From Tenuifilum thalassicum (lineage in GTDB: Bacteria; Bacteroidota; Bacteroidia; Bacteroidales; Tenuifilaceae), in the NCBI RefSeq assembly GCF_013265555.1, contig NZ_CP041345.1, forward strand, positions 2,650,581-2,714,580: a stretch of 64,000 nucleotides of DNA, read 5' to 3'. Below are positions 18,093-27,187 of this stretch, piece by piece. The translations under genes and the position numbers were made by a program. The notes beneath the pieces were generated by a model. The model was not told where the DNA came from. It worked only from the letters and a program-made list of their open reading frames with translations, and did not search any database. Position 1 is the stretch's first letter, and every line of letters begins with the position of its first letter.

Positions 18093-19226
18093 CTATTTAC
18101 GCTGCTTATCGTCAATAACAAATATTTTTTTACCAAGAAATCGCTCTATACTATTTAAACGCTTGCGTTGATCAGGTGTCACGAAAGTAATTGCAACACC
18201 ATCGGATTGGGCACGAGCAGTACGGCCAATACGATGAACGTAATCTTCGGGATCATTGGGAACGTCGTAATTAACCACCAAATCGATATCCTCAATATCT
18301 ATACCCCGAGCCACTATGTCGGTTGCAACAAGCACCTGAAATTTTTTGTTACGGAAACCGCGCATTACCTCCTCGCGCTGTTTTTGCTCCAAATCGGAAT
18401 GCATGGCAGCAACGTTAACATCCACCTTATGCAATTGGCTTTCGATGCTCTTAACTTCGGCCTTGGTTGAGGCAAAAATAATAGCGCTTTGAACCACGTC
18501 GCTTTTCTCCAAAAGCGAAGATAAAAGCGACAACTTTTGCTCAGGCCTAACATGGTAAACCGCCTGAAGAATGTTTTCGGCTGGTTTTGAGGTAGCCAGG
18601 TTTATTTCCACTGGTTTGCGAAGAATTGATTTGGCAAGCTTACGTATATCCGAAGGCATTGTAGCAGAAAACATGAGAGTTTGCCGCTGGTCAGGAAGGT
18701 GCTTAACAATTGCAATAATATCGTCGTAGAATCCCATATCGAGCATACGATCGGCCTCGTCGAGAATCAAATGTTGTACATTTTTTAAGTTGACATACCC
18801 CATTTGTATGTGTTGCTTAAGGCGCCCTGGAGTAGCAACAATAATTTCAGCGCCGTGCTCAAGTGCCTGTCGTTGTCGGTCCCAGTTTGAGCCATCGTTC
18901 CCCCCATAAACTGCAATTGAGCTTACAGGAGCAAAGTAAGAAAAGCCTTCTATCTGCTGATCGATTTGCATAGCCAACTCTCGCGTTGGTACTATTACCA
19001 ATGCTTTAACAGAATTACTTACGTGTTCCTCCGCAGACAGGATACTTAGAATTGGCAACATAAAAGCAGCAGTCTTTCCTGTTCCCGTTTGGGCACAGGC
19101 TAGCAAATCGCTGCCCTCTAAAATTACGGGAATTGCCTTTTCTTGGATTGGTGTGGGCTTTTCATAGCCCATTGCATCGATCCCCTCTATAACCGATGGG
19201 TGTAAATCAAATGTAATAAAACTCAA
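18093..19226 (-). CDS. DEAD-box ATP-dependent RNA helicase
   Basis: 377 aa, essentially the bare two-RecA-domain core. Motifs in order: Q motif (PTPIQEKAIP), I (AQTGTGKT), Ia (PTRELA), Ib (TPGR), II (DEAD), III (SAT), IV-V (IIFASTK, ATDIVARGIDI) and VI (HRIGRTAR). RNA unwinding in ribosome assembly or mRNA turnover is expected from the family. The usual basic C-terminal extension of RhlE- or CsdA-type proteins is missing: the protein stops about 25 residues after motif VI, ending in DDKQRK. Such short forms are common in Bacteroidota, so it need not be truncated. Monocistronic, convergent with the TlpA-like gene (20-bp gap). Confidence 0.93.
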   Translation of the reverse strand: MSFITFDLHPSVIEGIDAMGYEKPTPIQEKAIPVILEGSDLLACAQTGTGKTAAFMLPILSILSAEEHVSNSVKALVIVPTRELAMQIDQQIEGFSYFAPVSSIAVYGGNDGSNWDRQRQALEHGAEIIVATPGRLKQHIQMGYVNLKNVQHLILDEADRMLDMGFYDDIIAIVKHLPDQRQTLMFSATMPSDIRKLAKSILRKPVEINLATSKPAENILQAVYHVRPEQKLSLLSSLLEKSDVVQSAIIFASTKAEVKSIESQLHKVDVNVAAMHSDLEQKQREEVMRGFRNKKFQVLVATDIVARGIDIEDIDLVVNYDVPNDPEDYVHRIGRTARAQSDGVAITFVTPDQRKRLNSIERFLGKKIFVIDDKQRK

Positions 19227-19379
19227 CTCTTTTTAAATTTTCGTAAAGGTAGTAAAAACCATGGAAAACCTACTATAATTTAGACTTTAACGGCCAGATT
19301 AGTATCAATCATAAAAACATTCTTGAATTTATCGTAAAAATTTATAACATTGCCAACAATTTAGTATGGCTTTTTTGAT

Positions 19380-20522
19380 ATGGAATTCTTCTACTCTTTA
19401 GGCACTTACGAGAGAGCAATAAGCATAGCCCTATTGTTTTTTATGCTCATTCAACTCTATTTTTACTTGGTATTCTACGTAAGGGTTATCATAAAAAAGT
19501 TCAACCCCTTGCCTTCAAATACGGAAGCATACCAGCCAATTTCAGTTGTAATATGTGCAAGAAACGAAGAAGAAAACCTTAAAAACTTTCTACCGAAAGT
19601 ACTTGAACAGGACTACCCCGATTTCGAAGTAATTGTTGTTAACGATTGTTCAAATGACAATTCCGATTTGATTCTTGACAATCTCAAGAAAGAATACTCT
19701 CATCTTAAAGTAACCACCATTAAAGAAGACGAAAAATTCACACATGCAAAAAAACTTGCGTTAACAGTAGGCATAAAAGCTGCAAAGAACGAATGGTTGG
19801 TACTAACCGATGCCGATTGTTTTCCAAAATCAGACAAATGGCTAAAACACATAGCATCAAATTTCACCGATGGCATTGAAATTGTTTTTGGCTATGGAGG
19901 TTACCTCTCGGAAAGAGGTTTTCTTAATAAGTTAATTAGGCTCGACGCGCTTCAAATTGCGTTAAACTACTTTGGTTGGGCTCTTGCAGGCAAGCCGTAT
20001 ATGGGCGTTGGTCGTAATCTAGCCTACAAAAAATCACTATTTTTTAAAAATAAAGGATTTGCTAGCCATGCAGGAATCGAGTCTGGCGACGATGATTTAT
20101 TTGTCATGGAGGTAGCCAACAAGAAAAACACAGCATTTGAATATCGTCCCGAAGCTCATACTTTATCAGTACCACGTAAAACCTATTCAGCTTGGTTACG
20201 TCAAAAAAGAAGACATCTTTCCACGTCGAAACACTATAGCTGGGGGCTTAAAACGCTACTTACACTTGAACCATTAAGCCGAATAATTGTTTATGTATTG
20301 TTTGCAGTAGCTTTATACCTTAACTATTTCCCAATAATTATTGTTTCAGCATTGGTTACTTTTATTATAATAAGGCATATAATTCTTGCATTTGCTGCCA
20401 AGAAGTTTGATGAAAAAAGGCTTCTTCACGTTGCCTTGTGGTGGGATTTGTATTCTATTCTTTTTTACACTAAATTGCTTTTATCAAACAATTTTAACAG
20501 GAAGCAATATAAATGGAAATGA
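19380..20522 (+). CDS. Family 2 glycosyltransferase, membrane-bound
   Basis: 380 aa. One TM helix at the N-terminus (about 13-37), a GT-A catalytic domain (about 50-290) with VVNDCSND, LTDADCF (the DxD metal/sugar-nucleotide site) and an acceptor-site QKRRHLSTSKHY that corresponds to the Q/RxxRW motif, then two C-terminal TM helices. Inferred: transfer of a sugar from an NDP donor onto a lipid or growing polysaccharide at the inner membrane; donor and acceptor are unknown. Its last 10 bp overlap the start of the sigma-factor gene. Confidence 0.9.
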   Translation: MEFFYSLGTYERAISIALLFFMLIQLYFYLVFYVRVIIKKFNPLPSNTEAYQPISVVICARNEEENLKNFLPKVLEQDYPDFEVIVVNDCSNDNSDLILDNLKKEYSHLKVTTIKEDEKFTHAKKLALTVGIKAAKNEWLVLTDADCFPKSDKWLKHIASNFTDGIEIVFGYGGYLSERGFLNKLIRLDALQIALNYFGWALAGKPYMGVGRNLAYKKSLFFKNKGFASHAGIESGDDDLFVMEVANKKNTAFEYRPEAHTLSVPRKTYSAWLRQKRRHLSTSKHYSWGLKTLLTLEPLSRIIVYVLFAVALYLNYFPIIIVSALVTFIIIRHIILAFAAKKFDEKRLLHVALWWDLYSILFYTKLLLSNNFNRKQYKWK

Positions 20523-21127
20523 TTCCGGACAATCTATCGGAAAAGGCGAAATATGACCTTGTTTTAGTTGAGCGTGCCCTTAAAGGCGATCAGAAAGCAT
20601 TTGCCGAACTGATGGACCGCTATCGGGATGCCATTTATTTCATGCTTCTTAAAATGGTAAACAACAAAAGCGACGCAGAAGATTTAACACTTGAAGCATT
20701 TGGGAAAGCATTCAAGAACATTCATCAATACACACCCAACTATGCATTTAGTACATGGCTCTTTAAAATAGCGTCGAATAACTGTATCGATTTCATTCGC
20801 AAAAGAAAAGCGAATCACATATCTATTGACCAAGGAACTGAGGACGAGGAAGGGAACTCTCTTTCTCCTTCATCAGTTATTGCCTCGAACATTTTAGACC
20901 CAGAAGAAAAACTGATAAAAAAACAGAACATCAAGTTAGTGCAAGATGTGGTTGCAAAGCTAAAGCCACGCTATCGTAAGCTAGTGGAGCTCCGATACTT
21001 CAAAGAATACTCTTACGAAGAAATTGCTGAGGAACTCAACCTTCCGCTTGGCACTGTTAAAGCCCAGCTATTCAGAGCGAGAGAGTTGCTTTCAAATATT
21101 CTCAACAACTTACCACCCCATCATTAA
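20513..21127 (+). CDS. RNA polymerase sigma factor, sigma-70 (ECF type)
   Basis: 204 aa. Region 2 is complete (FAELMDRYRDAIYFMLLKMV, SDAEDLTLEAFGKAF, FSTWLFKIASNNCIDFIRKRK) and region 4 ends in a clear HTH (YSYEEIAEELNLPLGTVKAQ followed by LFRARELL). The linker of about 45 residues is acidic and longer than in most ECF factors. No anti-sigma gene follows. It starts inside the end of the glycosyltransferase gene (10-bp overlap; the second Met at 20519 is an alternative) and precedes rsmG by 22 bp, so all three are probably cotranscribed. Target genes cannot be read from the window. Confidence 0.92.
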   Translation: MEMIPDNLSEKAKYDLVLVERALKGDQKAFAELMDRYRDAIYFMLLKMVNNKSDAEDLTLEAFGKAFKNIHQYTPNYAFSTWLFKIASNNCIDFIRKRKANHISIDQGTEDEEGNSLSPSSVIASNILDPEEKLIKKQNIKLVQDVVAKLKPRYRKLVELRYFKEYSYEEIAEELNLPLGTVKAQLFRARELLSNILNNLPPHH

Positions 21128-21149
21128 AAACTAGAAATAAGCATTATTC

Positions 21150-21770
21150 ATGGAATCCATTTTACAATATTTTCCTGAACTCACTTCTGTTCAGAGGGCG
21201 CAGCTTGCAAAATTAGAAGAGCTGTACAAGCATTGGAATGCCCAAATCAATGTCATATCGCGTAAGGATATTGACAATTTAATGACTCACCACGTTCTTC
21301 ACTCCCTAGCCATAGCCAAGGTTATAAACTTTGCTAAGGGCACTAGAATAATGGACATTGGAACTGGTGGAGGTTTCCCTGGAATACCATTAGCAATCTT
21401 TTTCCCAAGCTGTCATTTTACCCTTGTAGACTCTATTGCAAAAAAAACAAAAGTAGCAATGGAGGTTGCTAAGGCTTTAGAATTATCAAACATCGATGTA
21501 GTTACGTCACGTGCCGAAAACTTAAAAGAAGAATGGGACTTTGTGGTAAGCAGGGCTGTTGCACCAGTTTCAAAGCTCATGGCATGGACCCAAAAAAACA
21601 TTCACGAAGGAGGAATAAACAATTTACCAAACGGTTTAATTTGTCTTAAAGGGGGTGACATCAAAGAGGAGTTAAAACCCTACAATAAATGGGCTACCAA
21701 ATGGAAAATTGATGATTTTTTTGAAGATGAATACTTTGCCGAGAAATACGTAATACATATTGCAGTTTGA
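21150..21770 (+). CDS. rsmG: 16S rRNA (guanine527-N7)-methyltransferase
   Basis: SAM-dependent methyltransferase that makes m7G527 in 16S rRNA; loss gives low-level streptomycin resistance in other bacteria. 206 aa, normal length. Motifs: KHWNAQINVISRKD and HHVLHSLA at the N-terminus, SAM site MDIGTGGGFPGIPLAI, FTLVDSIAKKTK, VTSRAE, and FVVSRAVAPVSKL. It stands 22 bp after the sigma factor gene and upstream of rpmH, with its own promoter region in between. Confidence 0.96.
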   Translation: MESILQYFPELTSVQRAQLAKLEELYKHWNAQINVISRKDIDNLMTHHVLHSLAIAKVINFAKGTRIMDIGTGGGFPGIPLAIFFPSCHFTLVDSIAKKTKVAMEVAKALELSNIDVVTSRAENLKEEWDFVVSRAVAPVSKLMAWTQKNIHEGGINNLPNGLICLKGGDIKEELKPYNKWATKWKIDDFFEDEYFAEKYVIHIAV

Positions 21771-21824
21771 TTTTGGCTGAAAGAATTTTTACATGTTGAA
21801 TTTTTAATATAGAAAAAATTATTT

Positions 21825-21832
21825 TACCTTTG
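21825..21832 (+). promoter_or_regulatory. Bacteroidota -7 promoter box before rpmH
   Basis: TACCTTTG matches TAnnTTTG exactly, 68 bp upstream of rpmH. The -33 element is not clear. Confidence 0.6.
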
Positions 21833-21900
21833 CGAACCCAAAATGGGGTTAACACTCATCAAGTTTTGCAGGAAAAGTAAATAAGTAAAAGCATACAGAG

Positions 21901-22056
21901 ATGAAAAGAACATTTCAGCCATCCGTTAGGAAAAGAAGAAACAAACATGGTTTCCGTGAGCGCATGTCGACCCATAATGGCCGCAGGGTTTTGGCTGCCC
22001 GTAGAGCAAAGGGAAGAAAGAAACTAACCGTTTCCGATGAAATTTACCGGAAATAA
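21901..22056 (+). CDS. rpmH: 50S ribosomal protein bL34
   Basis: A 51-residue, Arg/Lys-rich protein beginning [20 protein letters not shown], followed by [20 protein letters not shown]: unmistakable bL34. The C-terminal tail ([11 protein letters not shown]) is a few residues longer than in E. coli (46 aa). It carries its own promoter box (21825-21832) and an intrinsic terminator directly downstream. It is not next to rnpA or dnaA, the arrangement common in other phyla. Confidence 0.97.
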   Translation: MKRTFQPSVRKRRNKHGFRERMSTHNGRRVLAARRAKGRKKLTVSDEIYRK

Positions 22057-22078
22057 TTGTGCTTACTAACATACAGAT

Positions 22079-22106
22079 AAAGGCGGGTGGTTAACCTGCC
22101 TTTTTT
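22079..22106 (+). terminator. Intrinsic terminator of rpmH
   Basis: AAAGGC-G-GGT pairs with ACC-T-GCCTTT (one G-T wobble) around a 5-base loop, and the stem runs into six T. It is 23 bp after the rpmH stop. Confidence 0.85.
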
Positions 22107-22141
22107 GTTTTCAATGTTTTATATTTACCGAAAATTTCAGA

Positions 22142-23266
22142 ATGAAACCTCTAATTGAAGACATTAACCCAAAAACAGAAGACGAAAGGCTTGCTTCAAT
22201 CATCGACAAAGTAATTTCTGGGGAAAGAATAAACGCAGACGATGGCATTTACCTATACGAGCATGCAGACCTTGCGCTTCTATCGCAACTGGCTAATCTT
22301 GCAAACCACAGGCTGAATGGCAATTACATACTATTCAACAAGAACTTTCACATCGAACCAACAAATCTTTGTGTTTTCAACTGTAAGTTCTGCTCATACC
22401 ATAAATCGGCAGGTGATTCAGAGAGCTGGGTACTCACGCTGGAGGAGATAAAAAACGCTGCTCGGAAATATATCAATACCGATGTTACGGAAGTTCACAT
22501 AGTTGGAGGTGTTCATCCAAAATGGAACATCGATTACTATGGAGAAATGATTAAAGCAGTTAAAGAGATACTTCCACATATACACGTAAAAGCATACTCA
22601 GCTATAGAGCTAGATTTCATAATACGTAAAAGTAAGCTAAGCTATTCCGAAGGTCTAAAAAGGCTAAAGGACTATGGTTTGGATTCCATTCCAGGAGGTG
22701 GAGCAGAGATATTTGCCCCTGAGGTAAGGGCAAAAATCTGCCCCGAAAAAGCATCTGGAGACGCGTGGCTCGCTATCCATAAAGCAGCCCATGAGAATGG
22801 GATTCAATCGAATGCCACCATGCTGTATGGACACATCGAAAGCTATAAGCATAGGGTGCAACACATGGAAGCCATAAGAAAACTACAGGATGAAACGCAT
22901 GGATTCAACTGTTTCATCCCCCTAAAATTCAGAGCAGCAAACAACCCAATGGGTTATCTTGGCGAAGTGAATATGGTTGAAGACCTCAGAAATTTTGCTG
23001 TTTCTAGAATATACATGGATAACATCAGGCACTTAAAAGCGTACTGGCCCATGTTAGGAATCCAGAACACTAAAATGGCAATAAATTTTGGTGTAGATGA
23101 CATTGATGGCACAATTGATGACACGACAAAGATATACTCCATGGCTGGAGCCGAAGAGCAGAAGCCAACAATGACAGTAGAAAGATTAACCCAAATTGTA
23201 AGAGAAGCTGGTGGAATTCCTGCTGAACGTGATTCAATCTACAATATCATAAAGGTTTACGATTAG
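22142..23266 (+). CDS. mqnE: Aminofutalosine synthase (radical SAM)
   Basis: 374-aa radical SAM enzyme of the MqnE/MqnC/CofH group. The FeS motif CX3CX2C is in NLCVFNCKFCSYHK, preceded by NFHIEPT, a context typical of MqnE. Other family blocks: VHIVGGVHPKW, YSAIELDFI, DSIPGGGAEIF, CFIPLKFRAANNPMG. MqnE joins 3-[(1-carboxyvinyl)oxy]benzoate and SAM-derived adenosine to give 6-amino-6-deoxyfutalosine, an early step of the futalosine route to menaquinone. The main alternative is MqnC (dehypoxanthine futalosine cyclase); length and N-terminus favour MqnE. No other mqn gene is in the window. Confidence 0.88.
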   Translation: MKPLIEDINPKTEDERLASIIDKVISGERINADDGIYLYEHADLALLSQLANLANHRLNGNYILFNKNFHIEPTNLCVFNCKFCSYHKSAGDSESWVLTLEEIKNAARKYINTDVTEVHIVGGVHPKWNIDYYGEMIKAVKEILPHIHVKAYSAIELDFIIRKSKLSYSEGLKRLKDYGLDSIPGGGAEIFAPEVRAKICPEKASGDAWLAIHKAAHENGIQSNATMLYGHIESYKHRVQHMEAIRKLQDETHGFNCFIPLKFRAANNPMGYLGEVNMVEDLRNFAVSRIYMDNIRHLKAYWPMLGIQNTKMAINFGVDDIDGTIDDTTKIYSMAGAEEQKPTMTVERLTQIVREAGGIPAERDSIYNIIKVYD

Positions 23267-23291
23267 AAAGCTGTTGTTTAAATGAATATGC

Positions 23292-23299
23292 TATTTTTG
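23292..23299 (+). promoter_or_regulatory. Bacteroidota -7 promoter box before the PASTA gene
   Basis: TATTTTTG fits TAnnTTTG and lies 22 bp upstream of the ATG at 23322, heading the PASTA - T9SS - RluA run. Confidence 0.5.
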
Positions 23300-23321
23300 C
23301 ATTAATCAAATAATCTGAATC

Positions 23322-24212
23322 ATGAAATTTGACCAATTACTAAAAAAGACAAAAAGTCTAATCCTGAAATTTTTCCACAACCCTTACATAAACACAATAA
23401 TTAAGGGCATTGCAGCATTTGCAATTATAATCATTGCCCTAATGATTTTCTTAAACTTTTACACCAGACACAACCAGGAGCAACCCACTCCCCAACTTGT
23501 AGGATTACCAATAGAAGAAGCCATCGCAACTATAGACGACAACGACCTACGGATTGAAATTTCGGACTCTGTTTATATCTTCAACAAAAAACCAGGAAGC
23601 GTAATCTCTCAGAATCCCCTTCCAGGGACCATGGTAAAAAAGAACCGAAGGGTTTTTGTTACAATAAATGCAAAGAACCCCATTAAAATTGAAGTACCCA
23701 ACGTTGTAGGCTTCACCTTAAGGCAGGCAAAAGCTATACTAGAACAAGAAGGATTCGAGGTAGGCACGCTATCGTTCAAACCCGATTTAGGATTAAACAA
23801 CGTACTTGAGCAATACTACAACGGAGAAGAAGCCAAGGCAGGCATGAGAATCCCCAAAGGCTCTAAAATTGACTTGGTACTTGGCAAGGGAATGCATGGC
23901 GAACGCACTGGAATACCCCTTCTCATTGGGCTAAAGCTTAACGACGCAGTGAATCGAATTATAGAGGCATCTCTAAATGTTGGAAAAATTCGATACGATG
24001 AAACAATAACTAGCCATAACGATTCGTTAGATGCTAGGGTTTATAGCCAATATCCTGCCTACATTGAAAACGCTACGCTTAATTTTGGAACTCGGGTAGA
24101 TTTATGGCTAACCCTCAACCAAGCAAGGATTCCTAAAATTGAAAAAAAGGACTCGGTTGAGACAACCCTTTTAAACGATGTTAATGACGACGACGAAATT
24201 GTGATTGAATAG
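23322..24212 (+). CDS. Membrane-anchored PASTA-domain protein
   Basis: 296 aa. Short cytosolic N-terminus, one TM helix (about 27-48), then three PASTA domains: about 55-117, 123-188 (VPNVVGFTLRQAKAILEQEG) and 194-263 (IPLLIGLKLNDAVNRI), and an acidic tail. Established: PASTA domains bind peptidoglycan fragments and beta-lactams in Ser/Thr kinases and PBPs. Here there is no kinase or transpeptidase domain, so it is probably a cell-wall-binding or scaffolding protein. It overlaps or abuts the T9SS-protein gene, with rluA-type synthase next, an arrangement I recall as common in Bacteroidota. Confidence 0.9.
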   Translation: MKFDQLLKKTKSLILKFFHNPYINTIIKGIAAFAIIIIALMIFLNFYTRHNQEQPTPQLVGLPIEEAIATIDDNDLRIEISDSVYIFNKKPGSVISQNPLPGTMVKKNRRVFVTINAKNPIKIEVPNVVGFTLRQAKAILEQEGFEVGTLSFKPDLGLNNVLEQYYNGEEAKAGMRIPKGSKIDLVLGKGMHGERTGIPLLIGLKLNDAVNRIIEASLNVGKIRYDETITSHNDSLDARVYSQYPAYIENATLNFGTRVDLWLTLNQARIPKIEKKDSVETTLLNDVNDDDEIVIE

Positions 24213-24222
24213 ATTAACTCAA

Positions 24223-26133
24223 ATGCGTAGAATACTTTTTATCCTAGCCTTCACTTCAGCAACAGCATTTTCCTTCTGCCAAGAGGGTTTGATAAACCTT
24301 TCGGGCTACCAGCCTATTAAAACTCAAAAGAAACAAACGGGTTCTAAATCTATGCTAGAACTCCCCTTTTTTGACGATTTTGCAAGGCTTACCTCTACTC
24401 CAACCCTTCAACTTTGGGAACCCTCGAATGTGATTACATCAAGCACTTTTGCTGCTAATAATCCAACCATTGGGTTTGCAACTTTTGATGCAGTGAACAA
24501 CAAAGGCGTAATTTACTCTCATCTCTCAACAACCTCATTACCAGCCGACACATTAACATCGCAACCAATTAATCTTAACTACCCTGCAACCGACAGCATT
24601 TACTTGTCGTTTAGCATTGAACCAGGTGGTTTGGGTTATGAGCCAGGGCCCAACGATTCACTCGTATTAGAATTCTTTAGCCCGTCCGAAAACAAGTGGT
24701 TTCGAAGTTGGGCAGCATGTGTCGATTTTGAGAACGATACCATATCGTTTTACAACCATCTTAATAAAACAGCATCAGGTAAGAAAACAGCAAAGCTTGA
24801 CTCAACCTTTTTCCCTATTATTATCAACATCAGCAATTCAAACTTTTTACAAAGTGGATTTCGCTTCCGATTTATTGGTTATGCTTCTCTAATGGAGAAT
24901 GCAACGATTCCAGGCTATCGGACAAACTCAGACCAGTGGCACATTGATATGGTATATCTGAACAGGCTTCGCAACTGGGACGATACCATTTATAACGACA
25001 TTGCCTTTTTTAAACCCTTAGAGCCAATTCTTACAAATTACTACTCTATCCCTTGGAATCATTTTGCTGAGGCTGAATCAAAAGAGATATCAAGCCCAAG
25101 AGAATTTAATATCGTTTACAGAAACCTAGGGCCCACCACATGGAATGTAACTCGCCGATTTTATATTAAAAATCTTTCAGATAATAGTGAATATACATTT
25201 TCGGGAGGTGCCGATAACATTTATGGATATCAAAACTTCCCCTACATAAGAAAATACGACTACAACTTCACATCAGAATGGAGCGATTCGGCTAAGTTTA
25301 TCCTCAGAACTTGGTTGATAACCGACAACGACGAAGCGAATAAACATCTAAGATACAACGACACCCTTACCCAAGAACTTAACTTTTTCAACTACTACGC
25401 ATTAGATGATGGAAGTGCAGAAAGTGGATATGGGCTTTTTGGCGAAGGCACACTTAACGCTATGGTTGCCCAGCAGTTTTATAATTACAAAGATGACTAT
25501 CTGGTTGGTATAATGATTTATTTCAACCGAAGCTATCAGGATGCAAATAACATTCCATTTAAAATAACCATATGGAACGATGATAACGGGAAACCTGGTA
25601 AAATAATTTATCAGAAAAGTATTACTAGGCCCATTTTCCCCGACAGCCTAAACCAATTCAGCACCTTTAGCATCGACAAAATATTTATCCCAGAAGGGAC
25701 CTTTTATGTTGGCTGGCAGCAGTACAGTATAGATTTTATTAACGTTGGCTTTGACCGTAACACGAATAACCAAAGCAAGATTTTCCATTCACTTCCTGGA
25801 TACTGGACCAATACCAACTTTAAAGGCACAATAATGATTCGGCCAGTATTTGGAAAGTTATATAACTCTCCCACAGCTATAAAAACAACAAGGAGTTCTA
25901 GCACTATCAACATTTACCCGAACCCTGCCAATGATTTCTTCCGTATAGATATTGACAAAAACCTTCAAGCACTATCCTATCAGATTATATCAACAACTGG
26001 ACAGGTTGTTGCATCGGGTTTCTTAGCAGGAGATAATTTGGTAAGCACAAGCAACCTGCCAACAGGCATTTATATCGTAAGAGTTAGAACCAACAATGGG
26101 TCCGTGTTAACCTCAAAAGTAATTGTTAGGTAA
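24223..26133 (+). CDS. T9SS-exported protein with C-terminal sorting domain
   Basis: About 636 aa from the ATG at 24223 (MRRILFILAF), which gives a standard signal peptide; a TTG at 24205 would add six residues. The mature region is beta-rich with many Asn, Asp and aromatic residues and no visible catalytic motif. The last 85 residues form a type A sorting domain: IYPNPANDFFRIDID, YQIISTTGQVVASG, NLPTGIYIVRV and the end SKVIVR. Established: such domains direct substrates through the type IX system to the cell surface. No T9SS core gene is in the window. The stop overlaps the ATG of the next gene (TAATG). Confidence 0.9.
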   Translation: MRRILFILAFTSATAFSFCQEGLINLSGYQPIKTQKKQTGSKSMLELPFFDDFARLTSTPTLQLWEPSNVITSSTFAANNPTIGFATFDAVNNKGVIYSHLSTTSLPADTLTSQPINLNYPATDSIYLSFSIEPGGLGYEPGPNDSLVLEFFSPSENKWFRSWAACVDFENDTISFYNHLNKTASGKKTAKLDSTFFPIIINISNSNFLQSGFRFRFIGYASLMENATIPGYRTNSDQWHIDMVYLNRLRNWDDTIYNDIAFFKPLEPILTNYYSIPWNHFAEAESKEISSPREFNIVYRNLGPTTWNVTRRFYIKNLSDNSEYTFSGGADNIYGYQNFPYIRKYDYNFTSEWSDSAKFILRTWLITDNDEANKHLRYNDTLTQELNFFNYYALDDGSAESGYGLFGEGTLNAMVAQQFYNYKDDYLVGIMIYFNRSYQDANNIPFKITIWNDDNGKPGKIIYQKSITRPIFPDSLNQFSTFSIDKIFIPEGTFYVGWQQYSIDFINVGFDRNTNNQSKIFHSLPGYWTNTNFKGTIMIRPVFGKLYNSPTAIKTTRSSSTINIYPNPANDFFRIDIDKNLQALSYQIISTTGQVVASGFLAGDNLVSTSNLPTGIYIVRVRTNNGSVLTSKVIVR

Positions 26134-27179
26134 TGCTAGAAAATCCCCAACGCTTAGATGACACCCCAGATAGCAACCCAGATGAGCAATCGGAGCTGTT
26201 TGAACATTTCCGAATTGAAGTCGACAAGGGACAAACACCAACACGAATAGACAAATTCCTGACCGATAAGATTAGGAACATAAGCCGCAATCGGATACAA
26301 AACGCAGCTGAAGCAGGTAATGTTCTGGTAAATGGGAAAACTGTAAAATCATCGTACAAGGTTAAGCCTTTCGACACCATTTCTATAGTGTTGGCTCACC
26401 CTCCACGAGAAACAGACATTTTACCAGAGAACATTCCCATTGATATTATTTATGAAGATGACACCCTGCTTATTGTTAACAAACCTGCAGGTATGGTAGT
26501 TCACCCTGCCTATGGTAACTTTAATGGAACGCTTGTTAATGCCTTGCTATACCATCTAAAAGATGTACCACTTTTTAAAAGCGGAGAGGTAAGACCCGGA
26601 CTAGTTCATAGGATTGACAAAAACACATCGGGATTACTGGTAATTGCCAAAACCGAATTTGCCATGAACCATCTGGCAAAACAGTTTTTTGACAGAACTA
26701 CCGACAGGTTATATATAGCCTTGGTATGGGGTGATATGGAGTCGGATAGCGGCACTATTACCGGTCATATCGGCCGAAGTGTACGCGACCGCAAGCGGAT
26801 GCAGGTTTATCCTGGCGGCGAACAGGGAAAACATGCTGTAACCCATTGGCGGGTTTTGAAACGCTTTGGATATACCACACTGATAGAATGCAAACTTGAA
26901 ACTGGACGCACCCATCAAATTAGGGCCCACATGGAGTATATTAATCACCCTCTATTTAATGATGAGGTTTATGGCGGCAATAAAATAATAAAAGGCAACG
27001 CTACTACTAAATACAAACAATTTATTGAGAATTGTTTTAATATATGCCCTAGGCATGCCCTTCATGCAAAAACACTTGGATTTACCCATCCAATCTCGGG
27101 CGATAGATTACATTTTGAATCGGAATTACCTAAAGATATGAGCGATTTAGTTGAAAAATGGGATAAGTACAACATTTAG
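26133..27179 (+). CDS. RluA-family 23S rRNA pseudouridine synthase
   Basis: 348 aa. N-terminal S4 RNA-binding domain (about 30-90, RIDKFLTDKIRNISRNRIQ with VLVNGK), then the synthase domain with the catalytic Asp in VHRIDKNTSGLLVIAKT, KPAGMVVHPAYGN, and ETGRTHQIRAH. This order and length fit RluD-type enzymes, which isomerise U1911/1915/1917 in helix 69; the exact target here is inferred. If correct, both RlmH (4495-4968) and its pseudouridine substrate-maker are in this window. Translation is coupled to the T9SS-protein gene through TAATG. Confidence 0.92.
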   Translation: MLENPQRLDDTPDSNPDEQSELFEHFRIEVDKGQTPTRIDKFLTDKIRNISRNRIQNAAEAGNVLVNGKTVKSSYKVKPFDTISIVLAHPPRETDILPENIPIDIIYEDDTLLIVNKPAGMVVHPAYGNFNGTLVNALLYHLKDVPLFKSGEVRPGLVHRIDKNTSGLLVIAKTEFAMNHLAKQFFDRTTDRLYIALVWGDMESDSGTITGHIGRSVRDRKRMQVYPGGEQGKHAVTHWRVLKRFGYTTLIECKLETGRTHQIRAHMEYINHPLFNDEVYGGNKIIKGNATTKYKQFIENCFNICPRHALHAKTLGFTHPISGDRLHFESELPKDMSDLVEKWDKYNI

Positions 27180-27187
27180 TTTCTTTC